64,000 nt of DNA from Arthrobacter sp. CJ23 (GCF_024741795.1 NZ_CP102950.1:1798001-1862000), one strand, 5' to 3'. Shown: positions 18,759-28,265, numbered from the stretch's first letter. The notes: a model not told the origin generated them from the letters alone. A program made the numbers and translations.

Positions 18759-20276
18759 ATGAAGCAGAACCGGAATATTCGATGCGCGGCCGTGGCCGCC
18801 ACCATAGGCTTGGCGGTCAGTTTCGCACCGCCGGCCTATGCCGACAACGGAACGGACACCGCAGCATTGCGGCAGGCAGTTTCCGCGGCCGGAATCCAGA
18901 CACACCTCGCCGCACTCCAGGCCGTGGCCGACGCCAATGACGGAAACCGCGCGGCGGGAACCCCCGGCTACGAGGCATCAGCGCAGTACATCGAAGGCCA
19001 GTTGGCTGCGGCAGGCTACGCGCCCGTCAGGCAGCACTTCTCGTACGAGCAGTTCATCGTGGCAGGGGCCGGGCTCGCGCAGCTGACGCCCAACCCGACA
19101 AGCTACACGGACGGCACCCACTTCCAGGTGATGAGCTACTCCGGAGCCGGCGACGTAGCGGCCGCCGTCTCCGCCGTCGACATCAACCTGGTGGGCGACC
19201 GTGCCTCCACCAGCGGCTGCGAAGCAGGCGACTTCGCCTGGTTCACGCCCGGCAACATCGCACTCATCCAGCGCGGAACCTGCACCTTCCGCCTCAAGGT
19301 GGACAACGCCGCTGCTGCAGGTGCCTCCGGCGTGATCGTTTTCAACCAGGGCAACGTGGTCCCGGGGGATGACCGGCTGGGCTTGATCTTCGGCACCCTT
19401 GATCCGCCGCTCGCCGCCATCCCCGCTGTGGGCGTGCCCTTTGCGCTCGGCGAGGAGCTGGCGGGCCTGGCCGGGCTGACCATGCGGCTTACGGTCGATG
19501 CTTCGGTGAAGTCCGTGGACACCTTCAACATCCTGGCCGACACGGCAGGGCGTGCGGACCGCACCGTGGTGGTGGGGGCGCACCTTGACTCCGTCGGCGA
19601 GGGGCCAGGCATCAACGACAACGGCACCGGCAGTGCCGCCATCCTGGAAACGGCCATCCAGCTTGCGTCCGGGCATGATCCCGTCAACCGGGTCCGCTTC
19701 GCGTTCTGGGGCGGGGAAGAGGACGGGTTGATCGGTTCCGAGTTCTACGTCGCCCAGTTGTCGGCCCGGGAGCTCAAGAACCATGCGGTGAACCTCAACT
19801 TCGACATGGTGGGCTCGCCCAATGCCGTGCGCTTTGTCTATGACGGCGACGGTTCGGCCTTCGGCGAGACCGGGCCCAACGGTTCGGCGCGGGTGGAGCA
19901 GGTGTTCCTCGACTACTTCGCCTCACAGGGCCTGGCGACGGCCCCCACCGAGTTCGACGGCCGCTCGGACTACTTCGGCTTCATCAACAACGGGATTCCC
20001 GCCGGCGGACTCTTCACCGGTGCCGAGGGAATCAAGACCGCCGGAGAAGCTGACGTCTTCGGGGGCACGGCGGGTGAGGCCTACGATCCCTGCTACCACA
20101 GTGCCTGCGACACCATCGCCAACGTCGATCACGTGGTGCTGGAGGAGATGGCCGATGCCATCGCCCACGCGACACTCTCGTTCGCCGAGACCACCTCGGC
20201 GATCAACGGCACGTCCAAGGGCAGCGGCTCCGGCAACGTGGACCTTGAATTCAAGGGCAACATGGCGCTGAAGTAA
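18759..20276 (+). CDS. Secreted M28 family zinc aminopeptidase with PA domain
   Basis: A 505-residue exported metallopeptidase. A Sec signal peptide (KQNR start, hydrophobic core, AYA cleavage site before DNGTD) leads into the lid segment. A protease-associated insert (IALIQRGTCTFRLK, ASGVIVFNQGN) follows. The M28 zinc site residues are seen in GAHLDSV, NDNGTGSAA, GGEEDGLIGS, NFDMVGSPN and HSACDTI. Likely removes N-terminal residues from external peptides. Start chosen for the AGGAGAT and signal peptide; the frame is open far upstream into parE. Confidence 0.92.
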   Translation: MKQNRNIRCAAVAATIGLAVSFAPPAYADNGTDTAALRQAVSAAGIQTHLAALQAVADANDGNRAAGTPGYEASAQYIEGQLAAAGYAPVRQHFSYEQFIVAGAGLAQLTPNPTSYTDGTHFQVMSYSGAGDVAAAVSAVDINLVGDRASTSGCEAGDFAWFTPGNIALIQRGTCTFRLKVDNAAAAGASGVIVFNQGNVVPGDDRLGLIFGTLDPPLAAIPAVGVPFALGEELAGLAGLTMRLTVDASVKSVDTFNILADTAGRADRTVVVGAHLDSVGEGPGINDNGTGSAAILETAIQLASGHDPVNRVRFAFWGGEEDGLIGSEFYVAQLSARELKNHAVNLNFDMVGSPNAVRFVYDGDGSAFGETGPNGSARVEQVFLDYFASQGLATAPTEFDGRSDYFGFINNGIPAGGLFTGAEGIKTAGEADVFGGTAGEAYDPCYHSACDTIANVDHVVLEEMADAIAHATLSFAETTSAINGTSKGSGSGNVDLEFKGNMALK

Positions 20277-20294
20277 CAGCTGCAGGAGCCAAGG

Positions 20295-20328
20295 GCCGGC
20301 CGGATTCCGTACGCGGAGCCCGGCCGGC
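20295..20328 (+). terminator. Terminator after the M28 peptidase
   Basis: GCCGGCCGG (20295-20303) pairs with CCGGCCGGC (20320-20328), with additional TTCCG/CGGA pairing in the loop, then TTTG. It lies between convergent M28 and M56 genes. Confidence 0.75.
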
Positions 20329-20362
20329 TTTGCTCTGCCTGGCACGGCTTGCCTGCCAGGGC

Positions 20363-21349
20363 TCAGCCCAGCAGGCCCGGCACGATCAGCAGGGCCGTGG
20401 GCACTGCCAGCAGCATCGCCGACGCCGCCAGCACCAGGGCGCGCAGGCCTTTCGCAAGCGGCGGCTTCGGTGAGAGCAGGCGGCTGACGCGTGACGCCGT
20501 CGTGCGCGGTGAATCGGCCCCGCCGGTGGCGCTCAGGGCGCTGTCCTCGACGCCGGCCCCCGCCAAGGCCAGCGGTCCCTGCCCCGCGACCGGTGCCGGG
20601 GAGCCGCTGGCGACGATTGCGATCGCCTTGATGAGGGTGCCTTTGCTTTCGGTCCGCAGTGCGACGTCGTCGGCGAGCATTTCGATGAGGGAGTTGACCG
20701 CCGTCTGGGCCAGCCGCGTGGTGGGGAACCAGGGGAGCGCCTGGCGCCAGGCGGCGAAGGCCCACAGCAGGAGGTCGTGCCGCTGGCTCAGGTGCGCGTT
20801 TTCGTGGATGAGGACGGCGCGGAGCTCGTCCGGCTCCAGGGCCGCCATGAGCCCGTCCGAGAGGACAGTCACCGAGCGCGCGCCGCCCGGCAGGCAGTAC
20901 GCCACGGGGGAGTCGTGGTTGATGACCACGGTGCCCGGGCCGTCGTCGGAGGGCGACGCGAGCAGTTCCAGCAGCTGCCGGTGCCGGCGGCGCTGGCGCT
21001 CGATCTTGTAGTAGGTCAGCAGCAGCGTGAACACCAGATGGGCGCTGAGCAGCGCCGCGGCGGACAGTGCGAACAGGTGCCAGAAGCCCAGTGCGGTGGT
21101 GGGCTCGTTGCGCAGGACCATGCCGGCGAGTCCGCGGAGCCCGGCGAGGAGATTGTCGCCGATCGGTTCAAGCCCATAGACGAGCATCGCGCCGATCATC
21201 GAGAGCCCACCGGCCAGCGCGATGGCCTGCCACAACACCATGGCCGTGAAGGGGGCGCGTGCGGGCCATTGCGCCCGCGACAAGAGCACAGGCACCGGCC
21301 ACGCCAGTATCAATGCCAGGACCGCCAGGAAGTATGAGGTCCAGAACAT
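20363..21349 (-). CDS. M56 family (BlaR1-like) membrane metallopeptidase
   Basis: A 328-residue membrane protein with N-terminal helices, a cytoplasmic zinc protease loop with HENAH (in LRAVLIHENAHLSQRHD) and a further C-terminal membrane helix. It resembles the transducer half of BlaR1 without the penicillin sensor domain. The family role is to cleave the partner BlaI repressor after a signal. It starts five bases after the blaI stop, so the two are co-transcribed. The signal it senses is unknown; bd oxidase linkage next door suggests envelope or respiratory stress. Confidence 0.88.
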   Translation of the reverse strand: MFWTSYFLAVLALILAWPVPVLLSRAQWPARAPFTAMVLWQAIALAGGLSMIGAMLVYGLEPIGDNLLAGLRGLAGMVLRNEPTTALGFWHLFALSAAALLSAHLVFTLLLTYYKIERQRRRHRQLLELLASPSDDGPGTVVINHDSPVAYCLPGGARSVTVLSDGLMAALEPDELRAVLIHENAHLSQRHDLLLWAFAAWRQALPWFPTTRLAQTAVNSLIEMLADDVALRTESKGTLIKAIAIVASGSPAPVAGQGPLALAGAGVEDSALSATGGADSPRTTASRVSRLLSPKPPLAKGLRALVLAASAMLLAVPTALLIVPGLLG

Positions 21350-21354
21350 AGTGG

Positions 21355-21741
21355 CTAATTGTAGCCGAGCAGCTTGCGCAGTGTTGCGGCTTCGCTTTCC
21401 GTGACGGAACCGATGAAGCGGGCCAGCACGGCCTCGCGGTCCGGGGCGGACCCCAGGACTTCATGCATGAGTTCGGCGGTGTGGTCCGCACGGCTGGACA
21501 CGGCCTGGTAGCGGTGCGGGCGGGTGCCGCGCTCGCGCTCCACGAGGCCCTTCTTCTCCAGGCGCGACAGCACCGTCAGTACGGTGGTGACCGCGAGATC
21601 CTTGCCCTGGTGGCCGGCGTTCCCGTCAACCGCGGCGGAGTCCTGCGCCAGCAGGTCGCGGAGGGTATTGGCTGTTGCAGCCTCGTGGCCTGCCCAGAGC
21701 AGGTCCATGACCGCCCGTTCCAGTTCGCCAAGACTTGCCAT
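21355..21741 (-). CDS. BlaI/MecI/CopY family repressor
   Basis: A 128-residue winged-helix repressor (ASLGELERAVMDLLW, then TTVLTVLSRLEKKGLVERE as the recognition region) with a C-terminal dimerisation helix. Its usual partner M56 protease is immediately downstream. Three exact TTCTAC-N5-GTAGAA dyads lie between it and cydA, and a fourth near-copy lies at 5124. Autoregulation plus control of cydABDC is the natural reading. Published work on the Mycobacterium tuberculosis BlaI places respiratory genes in its regulon, which fits, but the link here is inferred. ATG 21741 preferred over TTG 21744. Confidence 0.9.
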   Translation of the reverse strand: MASLGELERAVMDLLWAGHEAATANTLRDLLAQDSAAVDGNAGHQGKDLAVTTVLTVLSRLEKKGLVERERGTRPHRYQAVSSRADHTAELMHEVLGSAPDREAVLARFIGSVTESEAATLRKLLGYN

Positions 21742-21839
21742 CAATACGTCCCTACCTTCCGTCTCCCGCGGCCATTACGACCGGTCAGGAGGCGATGATC
21801 CAACATTCCACCATCAATCTACCGCTTTTCGGCCGTTGA

Positions 21840-21856
21840 TTCTACGCGAGGTAGAA
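21840..21856. promoter_or_regulatory. Operator dyad O1 (TTCTAC-GCGAG-GTAGAA)
   Basis: Perfect 6-bp arms, 5-base spacer. It lies about 100 bases upstream of blaI on its own side; on the minus strand its end forms TAGAAT, at -35 spacing from a downstream TAGATT hexamer. Same sequence arms as O2 and O3. Confidence 0.75.
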
Positions 21857-21975
21857 CTGTGGGCGTGGCGAGGCCGGGCCCAGGGCGTCCCTGCGGCGGC
21901 CTCAGCGCGGCAATGCGCGAGTGGGCCTTGCGGCACTGTTACGCCGCTTGAAGAATGGGAAGCGTGCGAGGCCAT

Positions 21976-22004
21976 TTGTTCTACACTGTGTAGAAGAGTA
22001 GTTT
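21976..22004 (+). promoter_or_regulatory. Candidate cydA promoter
   Basis: TTGTTC (21976-21981), 17 bases, TAGTTT (21999-22004). Predicted start near 22011. The operator dyads O2 and O3 cover its spacer and start point respectively, so bound repressor would block polymerase. Confidence 0.55.
21979..21995. promoter_or_regulatory. Operator dyad O2 (TTCTAC-ACTGT-GTAGAA)
   Basis: Perfect 6-bp arms. It overlaps the -35 and spacer of the cydA promoter. Confidence 0.8.
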
Positions 22005-22020
22005 TCTACGTAACGTAGAA
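22004..22020. promoter_or_regulatory. Operator dyad O3 (TTCTAC-GTAAC-GTAGAA)
   Basis: Perfect arms, extended to a 21-base palindrome (22002-22022) by flanking TT/AA. It covers the predicted cydA transcription start. Centre-to-centre distance to O2 is 25 bases. Confidence 0.8.
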
Positions 22021-22056
22021 AACTCCGCACTTCGGTCCACCGGACAAAGGACAGCC

Positions 22057-23655
22057 ATGGACGCTTTGGAAATTGCACGCTGGCAATTCGGAATCACCAC
22101 CGTCTACCACTTCATGATGGTGCCGCTGACCATCGGCCTGGGACTGGTGGTCGCCGTCATCCAGACCCTCTGGTACCGCACGGGCAAGCCCGAATACCTC
22201 CGCATGACCAAGTTCTGGGGCAAGCTCTTCCTCATCAACTTCATCATGGGCGTAGCCACGGGCATCGTGCAGGAATTCCAGTTCGGCATGGCTTGGAGCG
22301 AGTACAGCCGCTTCGTGGGCGATGTGTTCGGCGCCCCGCTGGCCCTGGAAGCGCTCCTGGCCTTCTTCGTCGAATCCACCTTCCTGGGCCTGTGGATCTT
22401 CGGCTGGAAGCAGCTCAAGCGCGGCGTGCACCTCGCGTGCCTGTGGATTGCCGTGGTGGGCTCGATCTTCTCCGCCTACTTCATCATCGTGGCCAACTCC
22501 TGGATGCAGCACCCCGTGGGTGTCGATATGGTCAACGGCCGGCCCGTCATGACCGACGCCTGGGCCGTCTTCACCAACAACACCGCACTGGTGGCCGTAC
22601 CCCACACACTCTTCGGCGCCCTCGGCGTGGCCGGCGCCTTCCTGCTCGGCATCGCCTGGTACCACCTCTGGCGCCGCCGCCACGACGGCATCGACACCGT
22701 GGGCACGGACGGCCGGGCCATCCCCGGCGCAGCCGCCATCCCCGGCCGCGACGCCACCGACTACAAGGTCTGGATCCGCTCCCTGCGCATCGGCGCCGTC
22801 GTCGCCATGATCTCCTTCGCCGGCACGGCCCTCACCGGTGACCTGCAGGGCAAGCTCATGTTCGAACAGCAGCCCATGAAGATGGCCGCCGCCGAGGCTG
22901 CCTGCCATGACGGCACCGGCTTCTCCGTCCTGAGCGTCGGCAACCTGGGCGCCAAGAACTGTGACGACATCGTGGCCGTCATTGAAGTGCCCGGCATCCT
23001 CTCCTTCCTGGCCAAGGGCGACTTCACCACCGAGGTCAAGGGCGTCAACAGCCTCCTCGGCGAATACCAGGCCAAGTACGGCACGCACCTGCCGGGCAAC
23101 CCCCTCTACGGCGAGCGCGCAGGCCAGGAAATCCAGTACGTGCCTGTCATGGAAGTGACCTACTGGGGCTTCCGCATGATGATCGGCTTCGGCGGAGTCG
23201 CCGCCTTCGCCGCCCTCCTGGCGCTCTGGGCCACCCGCAAGGGCACGGTCCCGCAGTCCCGCTGGCTCATGCGCCTGGCCGTCTTCGGCATCCTGGCCCC
23301 CTTCGGCGCCAACGCCGCGGGCTGGATCTTCACCGAAATGGGCCGCCAGCCCTTCGTGGTCGCGCCCAACCCGGACGCCAACGGCATCGACCAGGTCTTC
23401 ATGTTCACGGCCGCGGCGGTTTCGCCCGGAGTCAGCCCCGGGGAGCTCATGACCTCGCTGGTGGTCCTGACCGCCATCTACGCCGTGCTGCTGGTGGTCG
23501 AGGTCCGCCTGCTGGTCAAGTACGTGCGCGGCGGCGTGGCCTCCGCGATGCCGGAGCTCGGCCACGCCGCGGACCACGACAAGCGCGACAAGCACGACGA
23601 CGGAACGCCAGGCCCGGAAAAGTCCGGCGACGACGTCCTGGCATTCGCCTACTAG
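22057..23655 (+). CDS. cydA: Cytochrome bd ubiquinol/menaquinol oxidase subunit I
   Basis: A 532-residue membrane subunit carrying haems b558, b595 and d, oxidising quinol and reducing oxygen. Family points seen: the early haem His in TTVYHFMMVPLTIG (about residue 18), GIVQEFQFGMAW and the GWIFTEMGRQPF motif. The Q-loop is short (GTHLPGNPLYGE region). ATG 22057 with AAAGGACAG upstream. First gene of cydA-cydB-cydDC, under a promoter with two repressor dyads. Confidence 0.95.
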   Translation: MDALEIARWQFGITTVYHFMMVPLTIGLGLVVAVIQTLWYRTGKPEYLRMTKFWGKLFLINFIMGVATGIVQEFQFGMAWSEYSRFVGDVFGAPLALEALLAFFVESTFLGLWIFGWKQLKRGVHLACLWIAVVGSIFSAYFIIVANSWMQHPVGVDMVNGRPVMTDAWAVFTNNTALVAVPHTLFGALGVAGAFLLGIAWYHLWRRRHDGIDTVGTDGRAIPGAAAIPGRDATDYKVWIRSLRIGAVVAMISFAGTALTGDLQGKLMFEQQPMKMAAAEAACHDGTGFSVLSVGNLGAKNCDDIVAVIEVPGILSFLAKGDFTTEVKGVNSLLGEYQAKYGTHLPGNPLYGERAGQEIQYVPVMEVTYWGFRMMIGFGGVAAFAALLALWATRKGTVPQSRWLMRLAVFGILAPFGANAAGWIFTEMGRQPFVVAPNPDANGIDQVFMFTAAAVSPGVSPGELMTSLVVLTAIYAVLLVVEVRLLVKYVRGGVASAMPELGHAADHDKRDKHDDGTPGPEKSGDDVLAFAY

Positions 23656-23675
23656 GAAGCAGAGGAATCTCGACA

Positions 23676-24752
23676 ATGGAACTCTTGCCTGCCATCTGGT
23701 TCGTGGCCATCGCCGTGCTCTGGACCGGCTACCTTTTCCTGGAGGGTTTCGACCTTGGCGTCGGAATGCTCATGAAGCTGTTCGCCCGTGACAACACGGA
23801 CCGGCGCGTTCTGCTGAACACCATCGGCCCGGTCTGGGACGGCAACGAGGTCTGGCTCCTGACGGCCGCCGGCGCCACCTTCGCCGCGTTCCCGCTCTGG
23901 TACGCCTCCCTCTTCTCGGCCCTGTACCTGCCGCTGCTGTGCGTCCTGGTGGCGCTGATCTTCCGGGCTGTGGCCTTCGAATACCGGGGCAAGGTGGACT
24001 CCGCGCGCTGGCGCACCGGCTGGGACTGGGCGATCGCCGTCGGCTCCTTCGTGGCCGCCTTCGGGATCGGCGCCGCCCTGGCCCTGACCACCACCGGCCT
24101 GCCCCTGGACGCCAACGGCGACCGCAGCGGCGGACCCTTCGCCTGGTTCAGCGGCTATGCGCTGCTGGGCGGCCTCGGTGTGGTGGCCTTCGCCCTGATC
24201 CATGCCCTGGCATTCCTCGCGCTGAAGACCGACGGCGATGTCCGGCACCGGGCGCGGCGCTGGTTCGTGCGGCTGGTCCCGGTCGCCGTGCTGCCCATGC
24301 TGGGCTGGATGGTTTCCGTGCAGCTGCTCAGCGGCAAGCCTTGGACCTGGGCCTTGGTGGCGGCCGGTGTCCTGGCCGTCGCGGCCGCGTGGATCCTTGC
24401 CCGGAAGGGCGCCGAAGGCAGGGCGTTTGCTGCCCTGGGCGTCTTTGTGGTCTGCGCGACGGCGTCCATCTTCGGGGCGGCTTTCCCCGTGGTCGTCCCG
24501 TCCACGCTGGACGCGGCCTTCAACCTGACCATCTCCAATGCCTCGTCCTCGGACTACACGCTGGGCCTCATGAGCATCGTGGCCGCGTTCGGCCTTCCGC
24601 TGGTGATCGCCTACCAGGCCTGGACCTACTGGGTGTTCCGCCGCCGCGTCAGTGCTGCCCACATCCCGCCGGCCCACGGCTTCCTCCCGGCCATCGCGGC
24701 CAGGGTCCTCGTGGCCAAGCCCGCGGCACCTGGCACCGGCGCCACGGAGTAA
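23676..24752 (+). CDS. cydB: Cytochrome bd oxidase subunit II
   Basis: A 358-residue membrane subunit that pairs with CydA. It has the family start ELLPAIWFVAIAVLWTGY and FLEGFDLGVGML, and GNEVWLLTAAGATFAAFP. About eight to nine membrane helices. It starts 20 bases after cydA and ends three bases before the cydDC start, a tight operon. Confidence 0.95.
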   Translation: MELLPAIWFVAIAVLWTGYLFLEGFDLGVGMLMKLFARDNTDRRVLLNTIGPVWDGNEVWLLTAAGATFAAFPLWYASLFSALYLPLLCVLVALIFRAVAFEYRGKVDSARWRTGWDWAIAVGSFVAAFGIGAALALTTTGLPLDANGDRSGGPFAWFSGYALLGGLGVVAFALIHALAFLALKTDGDVRHRARRWFVRLVPVAVLPMLGWMVSVQLLSGKPWTWALVAAGVLAVAAAWILARKGAEGRAFAALGVFVVCATASIFGAAFPVVVPSTLDAAFNLTISNASSSDYTLGLMSIVAAFGLPLVIAYQAWTYWVFRRRVSAAHIPPAHGFLPAIAARVLVAKPAAPGTGATE

Positions 24753-24755
24753 CGC

Positions 24756-27700
24756 ATGAAACCCGAGTTCCCCGCCGGACCGTCCACCCGCGCCGCCCTG
24801 TACCTGCTGGGCCTGCTTGCTGCGCTCAAGGCCTTGTCGCTGGTCCTCATGGGACAGGCCGTGGCCGCGATTCTGGCAGGGCTTGCCGGCGGGGGAACCG
24901 GATGGCGGGAGCAGCTCGTCTGGGGTGCCGCCGGTGCCGTGCTGCGTTCCTTCGCCGTATGGGGCCAGGGCGTCGCCGCGCGCCGCGCGGCCCTGGGGGT
25001 CAAGGAGGAACTCCGCGCAGCACTGCTGGCGCGCGCACTGCACAGCGGCGCAGCGGACGCCCGGGACGGGATGAGCGACGGCGGACTCGCCGTCCTGGCA
25101 ACGCGCGGCCTGGACGCACTGGACAATTACTACACCCAGTTCCTGCCGGCCCTGGTCAACTGCGCCACCGTGCCCCTGCTCCTGGGCGCCCGGATCCTGT
25201 TCGCCGACTGGGTCAGCGCCGTGGTCATCGTCCTGACCGTGCCCTTGGTGCCGCTCTTCATGGTGCTGATCGGCCGCCACACCGAAGACCGCGTGCACCA
25301 GGCCCAGGCCACCCTCCGCCGCCTCTCCGGGCACATCCTGGAACTGGCCAAGGGCCTGCCCGTCCTGGTTGGGCTGGGACGGGCCAGCGATCAGCGCGCC
25401 GCCCTCGAGGACATTTCCGAGCAATACCGCACCCGCACCATGGGCACGCTGCGCACCGCCTTCCTCTCCGCCCTGGCCCTGGAACTCATCGCCACCATCT
25501 CCGTGGCGGTGGTGGCCGTGTTCATCGGCGTCCGGCTGGTGGCCGGGGACATGGGCCTGGAAGCCGGACTGCTGGCCCTGATTCTCGCCCCGGACTGCTA
25601 CCTGCCCCTGCGCGAACTCGGCACCGCCCACCACGCCAGCGACGACGGCCGGGCAGCACTCGCCGCCAGCAACGGCGTGCTGGAGGCCCCCCGTGCCCGG
25701 CGGCTGGAGTCCGCTTCCGGCGGGCCAGATGGCGGCAACCCCGACGACGGCAGGCCGGCAGGCGTCGACGTCGCCGGACTGTGCGTGCGGTACACGGGGC
25801 GGCGGGCGGCCGCCGTCGGGCCCCTCGACTTCCACGCCCCGTCGGGGCGGATCACCGCACTCGACGGGCCCAGCGGCGCCGGGAAGAGCACCGTACTGGG
25901 GGTCCTGGCCGGAACCATCGGCGACGGAGCGGGCGCCGCCGTGGCGGGCCGGATCACCGGGATCGCCGAAGGTGCCGTGGCCTGGGTGCCGCAGCACCCC
26001 GCCATGGTCGCAGCCACGGTGCTCGAGGAGATCATCCTGTACCTGGGCAGGGGAAACGAAGCCGGGCAGGACGAACCCGGGCAGGGCGCGGGCGGGAACG
26101 CCGCCGACGCCGCCGCCGCGATGGCGGTCCTGCGGCGGGCCTCGGCGGGCCACCTCGCGGCGAAGCACCCCGCGGAACTGAGCCCCGGTGAACTGCGCAG
26201 GGTGGCCCTGGCCCGGGGGCTGGCCCGCCTCGACGCCGGCGCCACCGTGCTGCTGCTGGATGAGCCCACGGCCCACCTGGACCACGAATCCGCCCGGGCC
26301 GTGCGCTCTGCCATCGAGTCGCTGCGCGGCACGGCCACCGTGATCCTGGTGGCCCACGACGCCGAGACCAGGGCGCTCGCCGAGCACGTGGTGACGCTGG
26401 GCGGCGTCCATGGCCGGACATCCGCCGTGGACGGCCAAGGACAGGTCCCGGCGGCGGCCGTGTCCATCCCCGTATCCCACCCGCTGCCGGCGGTGGCACC
26501 CGCGACCCCGGCCATGGATGCCCCGGCCGTTGCCCTGGTCACGGCCGTGCCCGGCGCCGGACGGAGCCTCGCACGCATCCTCGGCCCCCTCTGGCTGCGC
26601 TTCACCGGTGCCGGCGCCGTGGGCGCGCTCGCGGCGCTGTTCGCCGTGGCCCTGTCCGGCCTGTCCGGATGGCTCATCATTCGCGCCAGCGAACAGCCGC
26701 CCATCCTCTATCTGCTGGGCGCGATCGTCGGCGTCCGCTTCTTCGGCATCGGCCGGGCCGTGCTCCGCTACTGGGAACGCCTCCTGACCCACGATGCCGT
26801 CTTCGCCGCCATGACGCGGCTCCGCGGCTCGCTGTGGGCCACGCTCAGCCGCCGCGCACTGTCCCTCCGGCGCCTGCTGCAGGGCGGCAATGTGCTGGGC
26901 GCGGTGGTGGACGACGTCGATACGCTCCGGGACCTGCTGCCCCGGGTGGTGCTTCCCCCGCTGACGGCGCTCGCCGTCGCGGCCTGCGGCGTCACGGCCA
27001 CGGCCCTGCTGGTGACGGCCGCCGTGCCCGCCGTCGCCCTGGCCGCGCTCTGCGGATTGCTCGTTGCTCCCGCGGCCGCTCTGCTGGCCGACCGGAACGC
27101 CGCCCGGGCCGAACAACAGCTCCGCTCGGTGGTCCTGGACGGCGTCGCCTCCGCCCTGGACGCCCGGGCCGAACTCAGCGCCAACGGCGTTGCGGCCGCG
27201 GTCCTGCGCCGGCTCCGCAGCGGCGACCGTGCCGCCACGGCAGCGGCCCAGCGCTCCGCCTGGGCCGAGGGGCTGGGCCAGGCCGTCACCGTGCTAGCGT
27301 GCACGCTGGCAGCCCTCTGGGCGGGCCTGCTCGCCGCGCCGGCCGTGGAAGGCGGCGCAGCAGCGCCGGCCATTGCCGCCGTCGTGGTCCTCATGCAGCT
27401 GGCGCTCGTGGAGCCGTACGCCGCCGTGGTCACCGCCGTGCGCCAGGCGCCGGCCCTCGCGGCGGTCCTCAGGCGCGTGGCCGGCTCGGGCGCCCTGGAC
27501 GCCCCCGGCCGCGGCATTCCCGACGCCGGCGTCCGGCCCCTGCCCGACCGTCCCGGCCGGGCCCCCGGCCTGCGGTTCGACGACGCCGCAGCGGCCTGGC
27601 CCGGCGGTCCGGCCGTGTTCAGCGGACTCAGTGCCGAGGCGGCCCCGGGCCGCTGGCTCGCCGTCACCGGTCCGTCCGGCTCCGGCAAGTCCACGCTGCT

Positions 27701-28265
27701 CTCCGTGCTGCTGGGTTTCCTCCCCGTGCAGGAGGGCACCGCGCGGCTCACCGGCACGGCAGCCTGGTGCCCGCAGGAGGCCCACCTCTTCGACTCCACC
27801 ATCCGCGGCAACCTCCTCCTGGCCCGGCCCGCCGGCAGCAAGCCAGGCGAGGACGCCATGCACGGGGCGCTGGCCGCCGTCGGGCTCTCCACCTTGGTGG
27901 CGGGAATGCCCGGCGGGCTGGATGCCCGGATCGGCCCCGGCGGGGCCTTCCTGAGCGGTGGCGAACGGCAACGGCTCGCCATGGCCCGGACCCTCCTCAG
28001 CGGCGCCTCGGTCCTGCTGCTGGACGAGCCCACGGCGCACCTGGATGCGGCGTCCGCGCGCACCATGATGGCCGAACTCCGTGCGGGACTGAAGGACGTC
28101 ACGGTGGTCCTGGTGACGCACAACCCGGCGGACATCGATCCGGCGGACGCACGCCTGGAGTTGGCTTCCCTGGATTCAGCAGCCCTGGATGCCCCAGCGG
28201 ACGGCGGGGCCGGCTTCGGCACGCCGGGCGAGCCGAAGCTGGTGGGACAGGCTACTCCTCAGTAG
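24756..28265 (+). CDS. cydDC: Fused CydD-CydC thiol/haem ABC exporter
   Basis: A 1169-residue fusion of two half-ABC transporters that are separate CydD and CydC proteins in E. coli. Each half has six membrane helices and a nucleotide-binding domain. First half: P-loop GPSGAGKST near residue 371, an unusual signature LSPGELRR, and LLLDEPTAHLD. Second half: P-loop GPSGSGKST near residue 972, canonical LSGGERQRLAMA, and LLLDEPTAHLD. In E. coli CydDC is needed to assemble cytochrome bd, matching the gene order. The degenerate first signature suggests asymmetric ATP sites. Confidence 0.93.
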   Translation: MKPEFPAGPSTRAALYLLGLLAALKALSLVLMGQAVAAILAGLAGGGTGWREQLVWGAAGAVLRSFAVWGQGVAARRAALGVKEELRAALLARALHSGAADARDGMSDGGLAVLATRGLDALDNYYTQFLPALVNCATVPLLLGARILFADWVSAVVIVLTVPLVPLFMVLIGRHTEDRVHQAQATLRRLSGHILELAKGLPVLVGLGRASDQRAALEDISEQYRTRTMGTLRTAFLSALALELIATISVAVVAVFIGVRLVAGDMGLEAGLLALILAPDCYLPLRELGTAHHASDDGRAALAASNGVLEAPRARRLESASGGPDGGNPDDGRPAGVDVAGLCVRYTGRRAAAVGPLDFHAPSGRITALDGPSGAGKSTVLGVLAGTIGDGAGAAVAGRITGIAEGAVAWVPQHPAMVAATVLEEIILYLGRGNEAGQDEPGQGAGGNAADAAAAMAVLRRASAGHLAAKHPAELSPGELRRVALARGLARLDAGATVLLLDEPTAHLDHESARAVRSAIESLRGTATVILVAHDAETRALAEHVVTLGGVHGRTSAVDGQGQVPAAAVSIPVSHPLPAVAPATPAMDAPAVALVTAVPGAGRSLARILGPLWLRFTGAGAVGALAALFAVALSGLSGWLIIRASEQPPILYLLGAIVGVRFFGIGRAVLRYWERLLTHDAVFAAMTRLRGSLWATLSRRALSLRRLLQGGNVLGAVVDDVDTLRDLLPRVVLPPLTALAVAACGVTATALLVTAAVPAVALAALCGLLVAPAAALLADRNAARAEQQLRSVVLDGVASALDARAELSANGVAAAVLRRLRSGDRAATAAAQRSAWAEGLGQAVTVLACTLAALWAGLLAAPAVEGGAAAPAIAAVVVLMQLALVEPYAAVVTAVRQAPALAAVLRRVAGSGALDAPGRGIPDAGVRPLPDRPGRAPGLRFDDAAAAWPGGPAVFSGLSAEAAPGRWLAVTGPSGSGKSTLLSVLLGFLPVQEGTARLTGTAAWCPQEAHLFDSTIRGNLLLARPAGSKPGEDAMHGALAAVGLSTLVAGMPGGLDARIGPGGAFLSGGERQRLAMARTLLSGASVLLLDEPTAHLDAASARTMMAELRAGLKDVTVVLVTHNPADIDPADARLELASLDSAALDAPADGGAGFGTPGEPKLVGQATPQ

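Noticed and set aside
23652..27116. Very long minus-strand open frame opposite cydB and cydDC
   Set aside because: Gly/Gln/Arg-rich shadow of highly GC-biased genes; cydB and cydDC have full motif support on the plus strand.
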